From Candidatus Sumerlaeota bacterium (GTDB lineage: Bacteria; Sumerlaeota; Sumerlaeia; JADFCT01), in assembly GCA_026398575.1 (NCBI GenBank), contig JAPLSP010000496.1, forward strand, positions 1 through 25,986: a DNA stretch of 25,986 nt, in the 5' to 3' direction. Numbering within the stretch: the first letter of the stretch is position 1; every line of letters begins with the position of its first letter. The notes beneath the pieces were generated by a model, which saw nothing but the letters and a program-made list of their open reading frames with translations, did no database searches and was not told where the DNA came from. The translations under genes were made by a program, and so were the position numbers. This document shows positions 14,392 through 23,163 of the stretch, piece after piece.

Positions 14392-16686
14392 ATGAATCGG
14401 AAAATCCCAGAGAGCAGTCCACATTCAATCTCTCATGCCCATGCCGTCCGGGGTTTGTGGAAATTTTGGCCGGCGCTGGCGGTCCTTGTATTGCTGGGCG
14501 GCGCGGGGGCGGTACATGCGGCGCGCGATACTGTTTCGCTCGATGGCCCATGGCGCATTGCGGATAGCGTTTCGAGCTCGGAGATACCGGTGGCGTTCGA
14601 TCACGTCGTGCCCGTTCCCGGGCTGGCCAATCTCGCGCAGCCGGCTTTTCCGCAGGTGGACGCCTTCTATAGCCGCGAGCACCTGGCCAATCGCATTCGC
14701 TCCAAACTTTCGCCGGAGGAATGGCTCACGAAATACTGGACCGGCAAAGTGGATCAGGACCGGAACTATTTCTGGTATGAGAAGACTTTCCATGCCCCGA
14801 GCCAGCGCGCTGTGGCGCTGCTCAAGATCAACAAAGCGCAATTCGGCACGGCGGTCTGGCTCAACGGACAGAAGCTCGGCGAATATGCCGGATGCTTTTC
14901 CGCCAGCTACTATCACATGGAGAAGGCCATTCGCTGGAATGAGATGAACACGCTTGTCGTCCGCATCGGCGCGCATCCCGCCGTGCTGCCCGACACCTAT
15001 CCAACCGGCTCCGATTTCGAGAAGATCAAATGGACCCCCGGCATCTACGACAGTGTTTCGCTGATTTATTGCGACAATCCGCTGATTCAATCCATCCAGA
15101 TCGCGCCGCGCATTGCGACTTCGGAAATTGTCATCCAGACGGTAGTTGAAAATTGCGGACCGGAGACGGCGTTTGAATTGAAGCATCGCGCCTTCACCTG
15201 GAAGGGCCATCAACCCGCCGGCGAGCTTGCGCCGGAAAAGGCGGCGCTCAAAGCGGGAGAAACGCGGACCTTCACCCAGACGCTCAAACTGCGCGACGCC
15301 CATCTCTGGACGCCGGAGGACCCGTTCCTTTACCTCGTCGAGTCGAGCAGCGGTGGCGACAGCGTACTCACCCGCTTCGGCATGCGCGAGTTCCGCTTCG
15401 ACGGACCCACGCGCCGCGCCTATCTCAATGGCAAGGTCTATTACCTGCGCGGCTCGAATATCACGCTGCACCGCTTCTTCGAAGATCCGCTGTGCCAGGA
15501 CCATCCCTGGCAGGAGGAATGGGTGCGCAAACTCCTCGGCGAGCTGCCCAAGCAGATGCATTGGAATTATTTCCGGTTCTGCATCGGCCCGGCGCCGGAT
15601 CGCTGGCTGGATATCTGCGATGAGGCCGGGCTGCTCATTCAGAATGAATTCTTCGTCTGGACGGGCGGCCCCGGCTGGTATAAGGGCTACTCGCGCAAAC
15701 ACGATCCCGATGAGATGATCCGCCAGTATAAAGACTGGATGCGCGACAACTGGAACCATCCCAGCGTCGCCGTGTGGGACGCGAACAACGAAACCAAGGA
15801 CGACATCTTCGGCGCGAAAATCATCCCCGCGGTTCGTCCCCTCGACCTCTCGAATCGCCCGTGGGAAAACAGTTACAACGCCCCGGCCGGTCCCAACGAC
15901 CCCGTGGAATACCATCCCTATCTCATGAGCGGCGGCCATTTCGGCAAACTCAAATTCAAGATGAGCGATCTGGAAACCATGGACGGCAAGCCCAGAGCCG
16001 GCGCGCTGCCTTCCGCCGCTCACGCGCCGCTCATCAACGAATACGGCTGGCTCTGGCTCAACCGCGACGGGTCGCCCACGCGCCTGACGGAGAACGTCTA
16101 CGCGCAGCTCATGGGGACGACCGTCACCGCGCGGCAGCGGCTCGATATGTACGCTTATCTGCTGGCCGCCAAGACCGAGTTCTGGCGCGCGCATCGCCAA
16201 TACGCCGGCATCATCCATTTCGTTTATCTCACCTGCAGCTATCCGGGCGTTTATACCGCCGATCATTTTCAGGATGTCACTCAATTGAAGCTTGATCCTG
16301 CTTTTGCAGACTATATGGGCGAAGCCTTTAAGCCTCTGGGCGTTTACATCAACTTTTTTCAGCCATCGCTACCCGCCGGCGCCGGCACAACAATCACCGT
16401 GTTCATGGTCAATGATGAAAACCTTCCAGCGCGGGGCGTCCTGGCGCTCACCCTTGAAACGGAAGCAGACAAGGAGCTGGCCCGCGCCGAACAGCGGTTC
16501 GATCTGAAGGAGCTGGGTGACGCGCGCCTGGAGATCGCGCTGAACGTACCAGCCAACGCTGGCGTCAACGCCGGAAGATGCATGTTGAAGGCATGCGCTC
16601 GCGCAGACGGAAAAACCGAGCAAGAAGCAACGCTCAGCCGCCGCTGGCTAACAATAGAATCGCCGCGCAATGGAGAGACACGATAA
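14392..16686 (+). CDS. GH2-family glycosidase
   Basis: A 764-aa exported GH2-type enzyme. The frame opens at 14332; the ATG at 14392 is preferred because it gives a plausible signal sequence with hydrophobic core WPALAVLVLLGGAGAVHA, though ribosome-binding support is weak for both starts. The sugar-binding jelly roll (about 60-230) has YFWYEKTFHAP and GTAVWLNGQKLGEY, followed by an Ig-like domain and a TIM barrel from about 340. E467 in DANNETKDD is the likely acid/base and E550 in LINEYGW the likely nucleophile. RGSNITLHRFFED resembles the barrel entry in other GH2 proteins. It is distinct from the 5791 GH2 protein (no F5/8C domain). The substrate is unknown; beta-galactoside or beta-glucuronide cleavage would suit a pectin locus. 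Confidence 0.82.
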   Translation: MNRKIPESSPHSISHAHAVRGLWKFWPALAVLVLLGGAGAVHAARDTVSLDGPWRIADSVSSSEIPVAFDHVVPVPGLANLAQPAFPQVDAFYSREHLANRIRSKLSPEEWLTKYWTGKVDQDRNYFWYEKTFHAPSQRAVALLKINKAQFGTAVWLNGQKLGEYAGCFSASYYHMEKAIRWNEMNTLVVRIGAHPAVLPDTYPTGSDFEKIKWTPGIYDSVSLIYCDNPLIQSIQIAPRIATSEIVIQTVVENCGPETAFELKHRAFTWKGHQPAGELAPEKAALKAGETRTFTQTLKLRDAHLWTPEDPFLYLVESSSGGDSVLTRFGMREFRFDGPTRRAYLNGKVYYLRGSNITLHRFFEDPLCQDHPWQEEWVRKLLGELPKQMHWNYFRFCIGPAPDRWLDICDEAGLLIQNEFFVWTGGPGWYKGYSRKHDPDEMIRQYKDWMRDNWNHPSVAVWDANNETKDDIFGAKIIPAVRPLDLSNRPWENSYNAPAGPNDPVEYHPYLMSGGHFGKLKFKMSDLETMDGKPRAGALPSAAHAPLINEYGWLWLNRDGSPTRLTENVYAQLMGTTVTARQRLDMYAYLLAAKTEFWRAHRQYAGIIHFVYLTCSYPGVYTADHFQDVTQLKLDPAFADYMGEAFKPLGVYINFFQPSLPAGAGTTITVFMVNDENLPARGVLALTLETEADKELARAEQRFDLKELGDARLEIALNVPANAGVNAGRCMLKACARADGKTEQEATLSRRWLTIESPRNGETR

Positions 16687-16741
16687 GTACTCATATTCGT
16701 AAATACGTGATCGTAATTCTGAATTAGAACACTAGCCTGAA

Positions 16742-18088
16742 ATGCAGATAATGAATCTCCGGATAAGGCGCCGCATTGCCGCCTTCATTCTTTTTTCTCT
16801 TTGGGTCGCTGCCGGCGTCTGTCTTCACGCAGCCACGTTCTTCGTTGCGCCGGAGGGAAAGGATACCGGCGCTGGAACAAAAGAGAACCCTTTCGCTACC
16901 ATTCAACGCGCCCAGGAAGCCGCCGCGTCTGGAGATACTGTATTCATTCGCGGCGGCGCTTATGTCATGCGCGAAAGCCAGATCGCAAAAAAGCAGCGCA
17001 TCTGGGCCTACGTCATTAATCTCGACAAGAGCGGAACCGCCGACAAGCCCATCACGTATTCGGCCTTCGAAAACGAGCGCCCCGTTTTCGACTTCTCGCT
17101 TGTCAAACCGGAAGGACTGCGCGTGAACGCTTTCAATGTTTCCGCTTCGTGGGTCCGCATAAAGGGGCTTGAAGTCACCGGCGTCCAAGTCACCATCAAG
17201 GGCCACACGCAATCCATCTGTTTCGCCAACGATGGCAGCCACAACATCTACGAGCGACTCGTCATGCATGACGGACAGGCCATCGGGATTTACAGCGTCA
17301 AGGGTTCCGACAATCTGTTCCTTAACTGCGATGCTTATCGCAACCACGACTTTACTTCCGAAGATGGCAAAGGCGGCAACGTTGACGGCTTCGGATGCCA
17401 TCCCCCCAAGGGCGGTAGCGGCAATGTCTTTCGCGGATGTCGCGCTTGGTTTAATAGCGACGACGGCTTCGATTGCATCGGCGCTTATGAATCGGTCACG
17501 TTCGAGAATTGCTGGGCGTTTTATAGCGGCTTCTCGCCGGCGTTTGAGCGTCTCGGGGACGGCAACGGCTTCAAGGCGGGCGGTTATGGATCCATGCCGG
17601 CGGCTCAGCTTCCCAACCCGATTCCCCGCCACACCATCCGCTTCTGCCTCGCTGTCCGCAACAAGGCCAGCGGCTTTTACGCCAACCATCATCCCGGCGG
17701 TTGCGATTGGATCGGCAATACCGCGTATCGCAACGGAACCAATTTCAATATGCTTGGCCGCCTGGGCGACAATCGCACGGATTTGCCGGGTTGCGGGCAC
17801 AAACTCCGGAACAATCTTGGCTTCAAAGGCGGGCGCGAGCTTTCTAACCTCGATGCGTCCAAAAGTGATTCTGTTGGCAATTCGTTTGACTTGAGCCTGG
17901 GCGCCAGCGATAAGGATTTTATCAGTCTCGACGAAGCCCAGCTGGTTATGCCGCGCCAGGCGAACGGCGACTTGCCTGTGATTACTTTTCTTCATCTCGC
18001 GAATGGGAGCTCGTTGATTGATAAAGGCGTTGACGCAGGATTTAGCTCGCGCGGGGCCAGTCCCGATTTAGGAGCATTTGAAAAATGA
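16742..18088 (+). CDS. PL9-family pectate lyase
   Basis: A secreted 448-aa pectate lyase of the PelL/PelX/Pel9A type, which cleaves polygalacturonate or rhamnogalacturonan by beta-elimination. The signal peptide is followed at once by TFFVAPEGKDTGAGTKENPF, the usual beta-helix entry. PL9 hallmarks are visible: GGNVDGFGCHPP, FRGCRAWFNSDDGFDC (calcium-binding aspartates) and GNGFKAGG with K278 as the expected catalytic base, then FCLAVRNKASGFYANHHPGG. The product ends in the frequent PDLGAFE. The stop codon overlaps the start of the next GH28 gene (ATGA), so the two are translationally coupled. An internal start at 16751 is possible. Confidence 0.92.
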   Translation: MQIMNLRIRRRIAAFILFSLWVAAGVCLHAATFFVAPEGKDTGAGTKENPFATIQRAQEAAASGDTVFIRGGAYVMRESQIAKKQRIWAYVINLDKSGTADKPITYSAFENERPVFDFSLVKPEGLRVNAFNVSASWVRIKGLEVTGVQVTIKGHTQSICFANDGSHNIYERLVMHDGQAIGIYSVKGSDNLFLNCDAYRNHDFTSEDGKGGNVDGFGCHPPKGGSGNVFRGCRAWFNSDDGFDCIGAYESVTFENCWAFYSGFSPAFERLGDGNGFKAGGYGSMPAAQLPNPIPRHTIRFCLAVRNKASGFYANHHPGGCDWIGNTAYRNGTNFNMLGRLGDNRTDLPGCGHKLRNNLGFKGGRELSNLDASKSDSVGNSFDLSLGASDKDFISLDEAQLVMPRQANGDLPVITFLHLANGSSLIDKGVDAGFSSRGASPDLGAFEK

Positions 18089-19284
18089 CATTATTCATCA
18101 ACTGCCAGTGGCGTCAACCATGCAGAAGTTTGGCTGTCATTCTCTTGCTCCTGCTTGGCCGGACGCTTTGCGCGGCGGGTGATTTCAACATCACCGACTA
18201 TGGCGCCAAAAGCGATCCGCAAATCTTGAACACCGCCGCGATTCAGAAGGCTATTGACGCCTGTACGGCAGCTGGCGGCGGGCGGGTGATTGTTCCGGCA
18301 GGCGATTTCCGATCAGCAGGAGTTGTCTTGAAGGATAACGTCACGCTTTTCCTGGTGGCCGGAGCAGTGTTGCGAGGGCCAACCAAGCTTTCCGACTACA
18401 GCGCGAATAAAATTTTTGTTTCCGCCGAGGGCGCGTCGAGCATCGGTCTGGCCGGACCGGGCACGATTGATGGGAGCGGCGCGTCGTATATGATCAAGGA
18501 TGAAAAATACGACCCGAAAAAATGGGTGGGGCGGGAGTGGGCGTTTGCTTCGCACTTCGCTTATAAGGCGCTGCCGCGTCCTGCGAATGTCAGGTTCACC
18601 AGCTGCACGAACGTCACGGTGACAAGCGTCACGCTGACGAATGCGCCTAGCTGGACGCTCCACTGCATGCTCTGCGACAACGTTGTCATTGACGGCATCA
18701 CCATTCGCAATCCGATGCATGGCGTTAACAACGACGGCATTGATCTCAACATGTGTCGCGACGCGCGTGTCGTCAATTGCGACGTCAGCACCGGCGACGA
18801 CGCGATCTGCCTCAAATGCAACGACGCGGGTAAGAAGCGCGTTTCGCGGAATATTTTCATCGCCAACTGCCGCATCGAAACGGAATGTCAGGCCTTCAAG
18901 ATCGGGACCGAAAGCATGGATGGCTTCGAAAACATTGTCTTCCGGGATTCCTATATCTATAATCGCTCCTCGGACTTGAGCGAGCGCGCCACGGCGGGCA
19001 TCGCCATCGAAACCGTTGACGGCGGCGTGGTGAACGGCGTCACGGTTTCGAATATCGAGATGGTAAACGTTCGCGCGCCCATTTTTATAAGACTTGGCAA
19101 TCGCGGCAACGGCCAGCCGGAAGGAAACAAGAAACCGGGCTCGCTGAAAAACATCGTGATCGAAAATATCACCGCGCGCCATTCGCTCATGGAGTCTTCC
19201 ATCACCGGCATCCCCGGACACGACGTCGAGAACGTCACGCTGCGAAACATCGAGATCGAACTGGAAGGCGCCGGAAAGAAGTAG
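18085..19284 (+). CDS. GH28-like glycosidase, truncated by an in-frame TAG
   Basis: The second GH28-type gene of the locus, with 399 aa before the stop. A signal sequence lies at about 10-33, then DFNITDYGAKSD, AIQKAIDACTAAGGGRVIVP, NNDGID (D217) and STGDDAI (D238, D239). As in the paralogue at 4256, the GHG motif is replaced by FKIGTES. The TAG at 19282-19284 ends the frame after LEGAGKK, but the same frame continues for another 142 codons with clear homology to the end of the first GH28. The full-length gene would thus be 18085-19710 (541 codons). The catalytic core lies before the stop, so a shortened enzyme could still be made. It overlaps the PL9 stop by 4 bp. Confidence 0.8.
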   Translation: MTLFINCQWRQPCRSLAVILLLLLGRTLCAAGDFNITDYGAKSDPQILNTAAIQKAIDACTAAGGGRVIVPAGDFRSAGVVLKDNVTLFLVAGAVLRGPTKLSDYSANKIFVSAEGASSIGLAGPGTIDGSGASYMIKDEKYDPKKWVGREWAFASHFAYKALPRPANVRFTSCTNVTVTSVTLTNAPSWTLHCMLCDNVVIDGITIRNPMHGVNNDGIDLNMCRDARVVNCDVSTGDDAICLKCNDAGKKRVSRNIFIANCRIETECQAFKIGTESMDGFENIVFRDSYIYNRSSDLSERATAGIAIETVDGGVVNGVTVSNIEMVNVRAPIFIRLGNRGNGQPEGNKKPGSLKNIVIENITARHSLMESSITGIPGHDVENVTLRNIEIELEGAGKK

Positions 19285-19710
19285 TGGGCGGCGTTCGTGG
19301 TCAAGGAGGTGGAAGCCGCCTATCCCGCCCCGCGCATGTTCAACACAAGGCTTCCGGCCTATGGACTCTATTGCCGTCACGCGAAAGGCCTCACGTTCAC
19401 CAACGTCCGTTTTAGCAATCTTGCGGCGGAAGAGCGCCCCATGCTGGTCTGCGATGATGTCCGCGACATTGTCATTGACGGAATGCAGGCGAAGGAAGCC
19501 ACGGGCGATGAACCGCTCCTGCGCTTCATGAACGTCCGGAATGCCAAGATTGCCCGTTGCGTCGCTCCGCCACAGACGCGCCTTTTCTTGAAGTTGGGCG
19601 GAAGCGCGACGGAAGGCATTGTTCTCGCCGGCAACGAAATCAAGGAAGGCGCGCAGATTGTGGAAGCAGCGGATGGCGCAGCCAAAAGCGCCGTGAGAAT
19701 TGAAAAGTAA
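19285..19710 (+). pseudogene. C-terminal remainder of the interrupted GH28 gene
   Basis: The sequence continues in the same frame as 18085-19284: WAAFVVKEVEAAYPAPRMF, then TRLPAYGLYCRHAKGLTF. This aligns with AAIVMEEKEKAYP and KMPAYGVFARHVRGL in the paralogue at 4256. An ATG at 19297 might restart translation weakly (GTGGTC, an in-frame GTG at 19297, preceded by GCG), but no Shine-Dalgarno sequence is seen. It ends 40 bp before the next gene. Confidence 0.75.
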
Positions 19711-19750
19711 CGCCAATGATCACCTGTAACTTTCCCAAGGAGGAAATCCC

Positions 19751-21139
19751 ATGAACTTGAACAGCACTCGCCGGACATTTGTGAAGACGGCTGCGGCGCT
19801 GACGGTACTGCCGCGGCATGTGTTGGGAGGGCCGGGCAATATCGCGCCGAGCGCAAAGACCACGCTGGCGGGGATTGGCGTGGGCGGGCAGGGGATGCAG
19901 AATATCGCGGCTTTCCTGGATATCCCGGAGATACAGGTTGTCGCGGTCTGCGACGTGAACAAGGAGAGCGGCGAATATCTTTCGTGGAACTGGTCGAATG
20001 GAAAGGAACAGCGCGGCTGCGGACGCGAACCGGGGCGGAAGGCAGTGGATGGCTTTTACGCCGCGCAGCAGCCTTCGGGAAAGTATCGCGGTTGCCGCGC
20101 ATATACCGACTACCGCGAACTGCTGGAGAAGGAAGACGTTGACGCGGTGATGATCGCGACGCCCGATCACACGCACGCCGTCATCACGATGGCGGCGCTC
20201 AAGCGGCGCAAGCACGTCTATTGCGAGAAGCCGCTGACGTGGTCGGTGACCGAGGCGCGCCGGGTGACCGACGCGGCGCGGCAGGCTGGTGTCGCCACGC
20301 AACTGGGCAATCACGGGCAAGCCACCGAGGAGGCGCGCATCGTGCGCGAGATGATCGCCGACGGCGCCATCGGTCCGGTTCATGAAGTGCAGACATGGTC
20401 CGGGCCTCGTTTCTGGCGCTACATGCCGTGGGAAAAGCGCCCGCAGGAAACGCCGCCGGTTCCCGAGGGACTTGATTGGAATCTTTGGCTCGGGCCGGCC
20501 CCGGAGCGGCCTTATCATCCCGAGTATTGCCCGTGGACGTGGCGCAACTGGCGCGATTTCGGGACGGGACTGCTGGGCGATCTGGGTTGCCACAAGCTCT
20601 CAACCGTTTTCAAGGCGCTCAAGCTGGGACATCCCGTCAGCATCGAAGGCAGCGCGACCAATGTGGGAACCGAAACGCACCCGATGGGGGAGATCGTGCG
20701 CTTCGAATTCCCGGCGCGCGGCGACATGCCGCCCGTGACGCTGACGTGGTACGACGGCGGCCTGAAGCCGCAAATCCCGAAGGAACTCGAATCGGATCGC
20801 GGTTTGGCGGACATTGTTTATATCGGGGAGAAGGGAACCATCATGGGAAACCGCCTGATCCCCGAGACGCGCATGAAGGCTTATGGCCGCCCGCCGAAAA
20901 CGCTGCCGCGCTCGCCCGGACATTACAAGGAATTCGTTGACGCCTGCCGTGGCGGACAGGCGGCCGGATCGAATTTTGTGGATCACTCGGGGCTGCTCTC
21001 CGAAGTCTGTATGCTGGGCAACATCGCCGTGCAGGCGCAGAAAAAGTTGCTCTGGGACGGACCCAACATGAAGTTCACCAACAACGACGCCGCGAATAAA
21101 TTGCTTCATCGCGAGTATAGGGCGGGGTGGAGCCTTTAG
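19751..21139 (+). CDS. Gfo/Idh/MocA family oxidoreductase, Tat-exported
   Basis: A 462-aa NAD(P)-dependent sugar dehydrogenase-like protein. The N-terminus has a twin-arginine signal (STRRTFVKTAAAL), so it should be exported folded with its cofactor. The Rossmann motif is GIGVGGQGM (about 41-49), followed by VVAVCDVN. CEKPLT carries K160, the conserved family lysine, and ATPDHTHA is the usual preceding strand. The C-terminal alpha/beta domain contains YHPEYCPWTWRNWRDFG and GDLGCHKLS, with a conserved Asp and His near the active site. AAGGAGG precedes the ATG with good spacing. Such exported family members are abundant in Planctomycetes and Verrucomicrobia; the substrate is unknown. The context suggests sugars or sugar acids from pectin. 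Confidence 0.92.
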   Translation: MNLNSTRRTFVKTAAALTVLPRHVLGGPGNIAPSAKTTLAGIGVGGQGMQNIAAFLDIPEIQVVAVCDVNKESGEYLSWNWSNGKEQRGCGREPGRKAVDGFYAAQQPSGKYRGCRAYTDYRELLEKEDVDAVMIATPDHTHAVITMAALKRRKHVYCEKPLTWSVTEARRVTDAARQAGVATQLGNHGQATEEARIVREMIADGAIGPVHEVQTWSGPRFWRYMPWEKRPQETPPVPEGLDWNLWLGPAPERPYHPEYCPWTWRNWRDFGTGLLGDLGCHKLSTVFKALKLGHPVSIEGSATNVGTETHPMGEIVRFEFPARGDMPPVTLTWYDGGLKPQIPKELESDRGLADIVYIGEKGTIMGNRLIPETRMKAYGRPPKTLPRSPGHYKEFVDACRGGQAAGSNFVDHSGLLSEVCMLGNIAVQAQKKLLWDGPNMKFTNNDAANKLLHREYRAGWSL

Positions 21140-21158
21140 GCACTAATCACGGCGACAC

Positions 21159-21174
21159 CGACAGCATGCTGTCG
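21159..21174. repeat. CGACAGCATGCTGTCG palindrome, copy 2
   Basis: A perfect 16-bp palindrome 19 bp downstream of the oxidoreductase gene, related to the copy at 3753-3768. Both lie just after a plus-strand gene. Confidence 0.55.
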
Positions 21175-21245
21175 TTAACTGTAATCGGCATAATCCAGCG
21201 GCCAATGAGACCTGAATCTTGGAAAACACAACTTACAGGAGTATT

Positions 21246-21484
21246 AGCCGGGCTTTAGCCGGCTCTTCTTTGCACCCTGCTTTAGCAGGGGTGTTTGTGA
21301 ACTACCTCTTGTTTTAGCACGCTTCAGCGCGGCTTCTCGAAATGCTTTAGCAGGATCAAAGGCCGCTGATTTCCTAGCTGAAGCGTGTCGAGAAGCCGCG
21401 CTGAAGCGCGCTGGGAATGATGGAAAGCTGCCTCAACACCCCTGCTAAAGCAGGGTGCAAAGAAGAGCCGGCTAAAGCCCGGCT
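21246..21484. repeat. Nested 239-bp inverted repeat with exact 50-bp arms
   Basis: The 421-bp gap 21140-21560 holds no gene but this structure. The outer arms 21246-21295 and 21435-21484 are perfect reverse complements. An inner pair, 21316-21340 and 21388-21412, matches at 24 of 25 bases. Each arm contains smaller palindromes: AGCCGGGCTTTAGCCGGCT, CCCTGCTTTAGCAGGG and AGCGCGGCT. The element could fold into a long branched hairpin in RNA or a cruciform in DNA. It looks like a compound REP/BIME-type element. Confidence 0.9.
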
Positions 21485-21560
21485 GAGAATGGTGGACGAC
21501 TAAAGCTTGGCTGAGATATGGTGAACGACTTGGCGAATAACTGCTGGTGAAGGAGGATAT

Positions 21561-23126
21561 ATGAAACGGTCATTGGTATTCTTGCTAGCGATGATGATGT
21601 GCATTCCATGCCTTCCGGGGGAAACTGCGCTGCCGCGTGGACATGTGTTTTTTCAGGCCAACTTTGAAGGCGCGGATGCGCTCAAGCAATGGACCGGCGC
21701 GCAATTGCAGCCTGGCTATCAGGGCGGGCAGGCGCTGTTTGTCGAACGGGACACGCCGGGCGCGAGCATGGCCACTGTCCGTCTGCCCGTGGAGCAGATG
21801 CGCGGATACACCGTTTATGGCTTTGCAATGGTCAAGGCGGAGAATGTATCGCAACCGCCGCAGCCGTGGAATGGCATCAAGTTCATGGCCCCGATAGACG
21901 CGCCTTCGGGCAGGCAGTGGCCGCAGGCTGGCGTGGGCGTGGGCAGCTTTGATTGGAAAAAAGTTTCCTTTTCCGTGCGCGTGCCGCCGGACGCCACCGC
22001 CATGTCGTTGAACCTGGGACTGGAGTCCGTCAGCGGCAAGGTTTGGTTTGACGATGTCCGCATCGTCGTGGGCAAGCCTCCCTTCACGCCGCCGTCAACG
22101 CCGCCGGCCGGTCCTGCTTTTCGCGGATGCGATCTGCCGCGCTTGCGCGGGGCGATGATCTCGCCGAGCATCAACGAAGACGGCCTGCGCACGCTTGGAC
22201 AGGAATGGAATGCCAATCTGATCCGCTGGCAGCTCATCCGCTCAGGCGCGGCGGCGCGGATTGCGACGGCCGCCGAATATGATGCATGGTTGGAGCGTGA
22301 ATTGACGCGGCTGGACGCCATGCTGCCGATCTGCAAAAAATATGGTCTCTACGTCGTCCTCGATCTGCACTCGCCTTTCGGCGGCAAGCCTACAACCAGC
22401 GGTTACGTTGGCTCGGACAGCAGTCTCTTCACCAGCAAGACCTGTCAGGCCCAGTTCGTCGAGGGATGGAAACGCATGGCCGCGCGCTATAAGGACTCGA
22501 AGATCATTTGGGGATATGACTTGGTCAACGAGCCTGTGGAAGGCGCGGTGGAAGAAGACTGCGACGACTGGCACGACCTGGCCGAGCGCGCCGCCAAAGC
22601 CATCCGCACCGTGGATATGACCCATGCCATCATCGTCGAGCCCAACAACTGGGGCGGTCCCGAAGCGATGGCGGGTTTCCGGCCTATCGCTGTCCCCAAC
22701 GTCGTTTATAGCGCGCACATGTATGTGCCCGGACACTTCACGCATCAAAGCGTTTTCGACAAGCAGCAGAAAGAGGTTCGCTATCCCGGCATAATTGACG
22801 GCAAAAACTGGGACAAGGCCGCGCTGGAAAAGGCGCTGTCGCCCGTGGCCGAGTTCCAGAAGACATATAACGTGGCGATCTACATCGGCGAGTTCAGCGC
22901 CATCCGCTGGGCGCCCGATCAGAGCGCTTATCGCTACCTGAAGGACGTGATTGATATCTACGAATCGCACGGCTGGGATTGGTCGTATCACGCCTTCCGC
23001 GAGTGGTCCGGCTGGAGCGTCGAACACACCGAAGACCGCAATAATTCCAATCCCGCCGCCCAGCCCACCGAGCGGCAGAAGCTCTTGATGGAGTGGTACA
23101 GCAAGAATCAGAAGCCGAAGTGGTGA
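21561..23126 (+). CDS. GH5-family glycosidase with N-terminal CBM-like domain
   Basis: A 521-aa secreted glycosidase of the cellulase/mannanase superfamily. A strong AAGGAGG sequence precedes the ATG. The signal peptide (about 1-21) is followed by a beta-sandwich at about 28-172 that ends GKVWFDDVRIVV, a common end of CBM4/9-like carbohydrate-binding modules, then a Pro/Thr linker (PPFTPPSTPPAGP). The GH5 barrel follows: LIRWQLIR, YGLYVVLDLHSPFGG, WGYDLVNEPVEG with acid/base E324, VYSAHMYVPGHFTHQ, and YIGEFSAIRW with nucleophile E444, then WDWSYHAFREWSGW. The exact subfamily is not clear; endoglucanase, mannanase or galactanase-like activity are all possible. It stands apart from the upstream genes behind the large inverted repeat, so it may have its own promoter. 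Confidence 0.9.
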   Translation: MKRSLVFLLAMMMCIPCLPGETALPRGHVFFQANFEGADALKQWTGAQLQPGYQGGQALFVERDTPGASMATVRLPVEQMRGYTVYGFAMVKAENVSQPPQPWNGIKFMAPIDAPSGRQWPQAGVGVGSFDWKKVSFSVRVPPDATAMSLNLGLESVSGKVWFDDVRIVVGKPPFTPPSTPPAGPAFRGCDLPRLRGAMISPSINEDGLRTLGQEWNANLIRWQLIRSGAAARIATAAEYDAWLERELTRLDAMLPICKKYGLYVVLDLHSPFGGKPTTSGYVGSDSSLFTSKTCQAQFVEGWKRMAARYKDSKIIWGYDLVNEPVEGAVEEDCDDWHDLAERAAKAIRTVDMTHAIIVEPNNWGGPEAMAGFRPIAVPNVVYSAHMYVPGHFTHQSVFDKQQKEVRYPGIIDGKNWDKAALEKALSPVAEFQKTYNVAIYIGEFSAIRWAPDQSAYRYLKDVIDIYESHGWDWSYHAFREWSGWSVEHTEDRNNSNPAAQPTERQKLLMEWYSKNQKPKW

Positions 23127-23163
23127 TCAGCGGGATTTGTTTCATGAAGGAGCCGCGCCCGAA

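Noticed and set aside
14425..16284. Antisense open frame of 619 codons opposite the second GH2 gene
   Set aside because: Composition reflects the reverse of a GC-rich coding sequence, with no recognisable domain or ribosome-binding site; the plus strand has a clear GH2 enzyme.
19282..19284. Pyrrolysine or other recoding at the in-frame TAG
   Set aside because: TAG is used as a normal stop in neighbouring genes, GH28 enzymes have no known recoded residue, and the paralogue has Asp there; mutation is simpler.
18313..19716. Antisense open frame of 467 codons opposite the interrupted GH28 gene
   Set aside because: It is a shadow of the plus-strand gene, rich in Asp, Val and His from reverse reading, and has no family resemblance.
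21140..21560. CRISPR array in the repeat-rich gap before GH5
   Set aside because: The repeats are inverted and nested, not direct repeats with regular unique spacers, and no cas gene is near.
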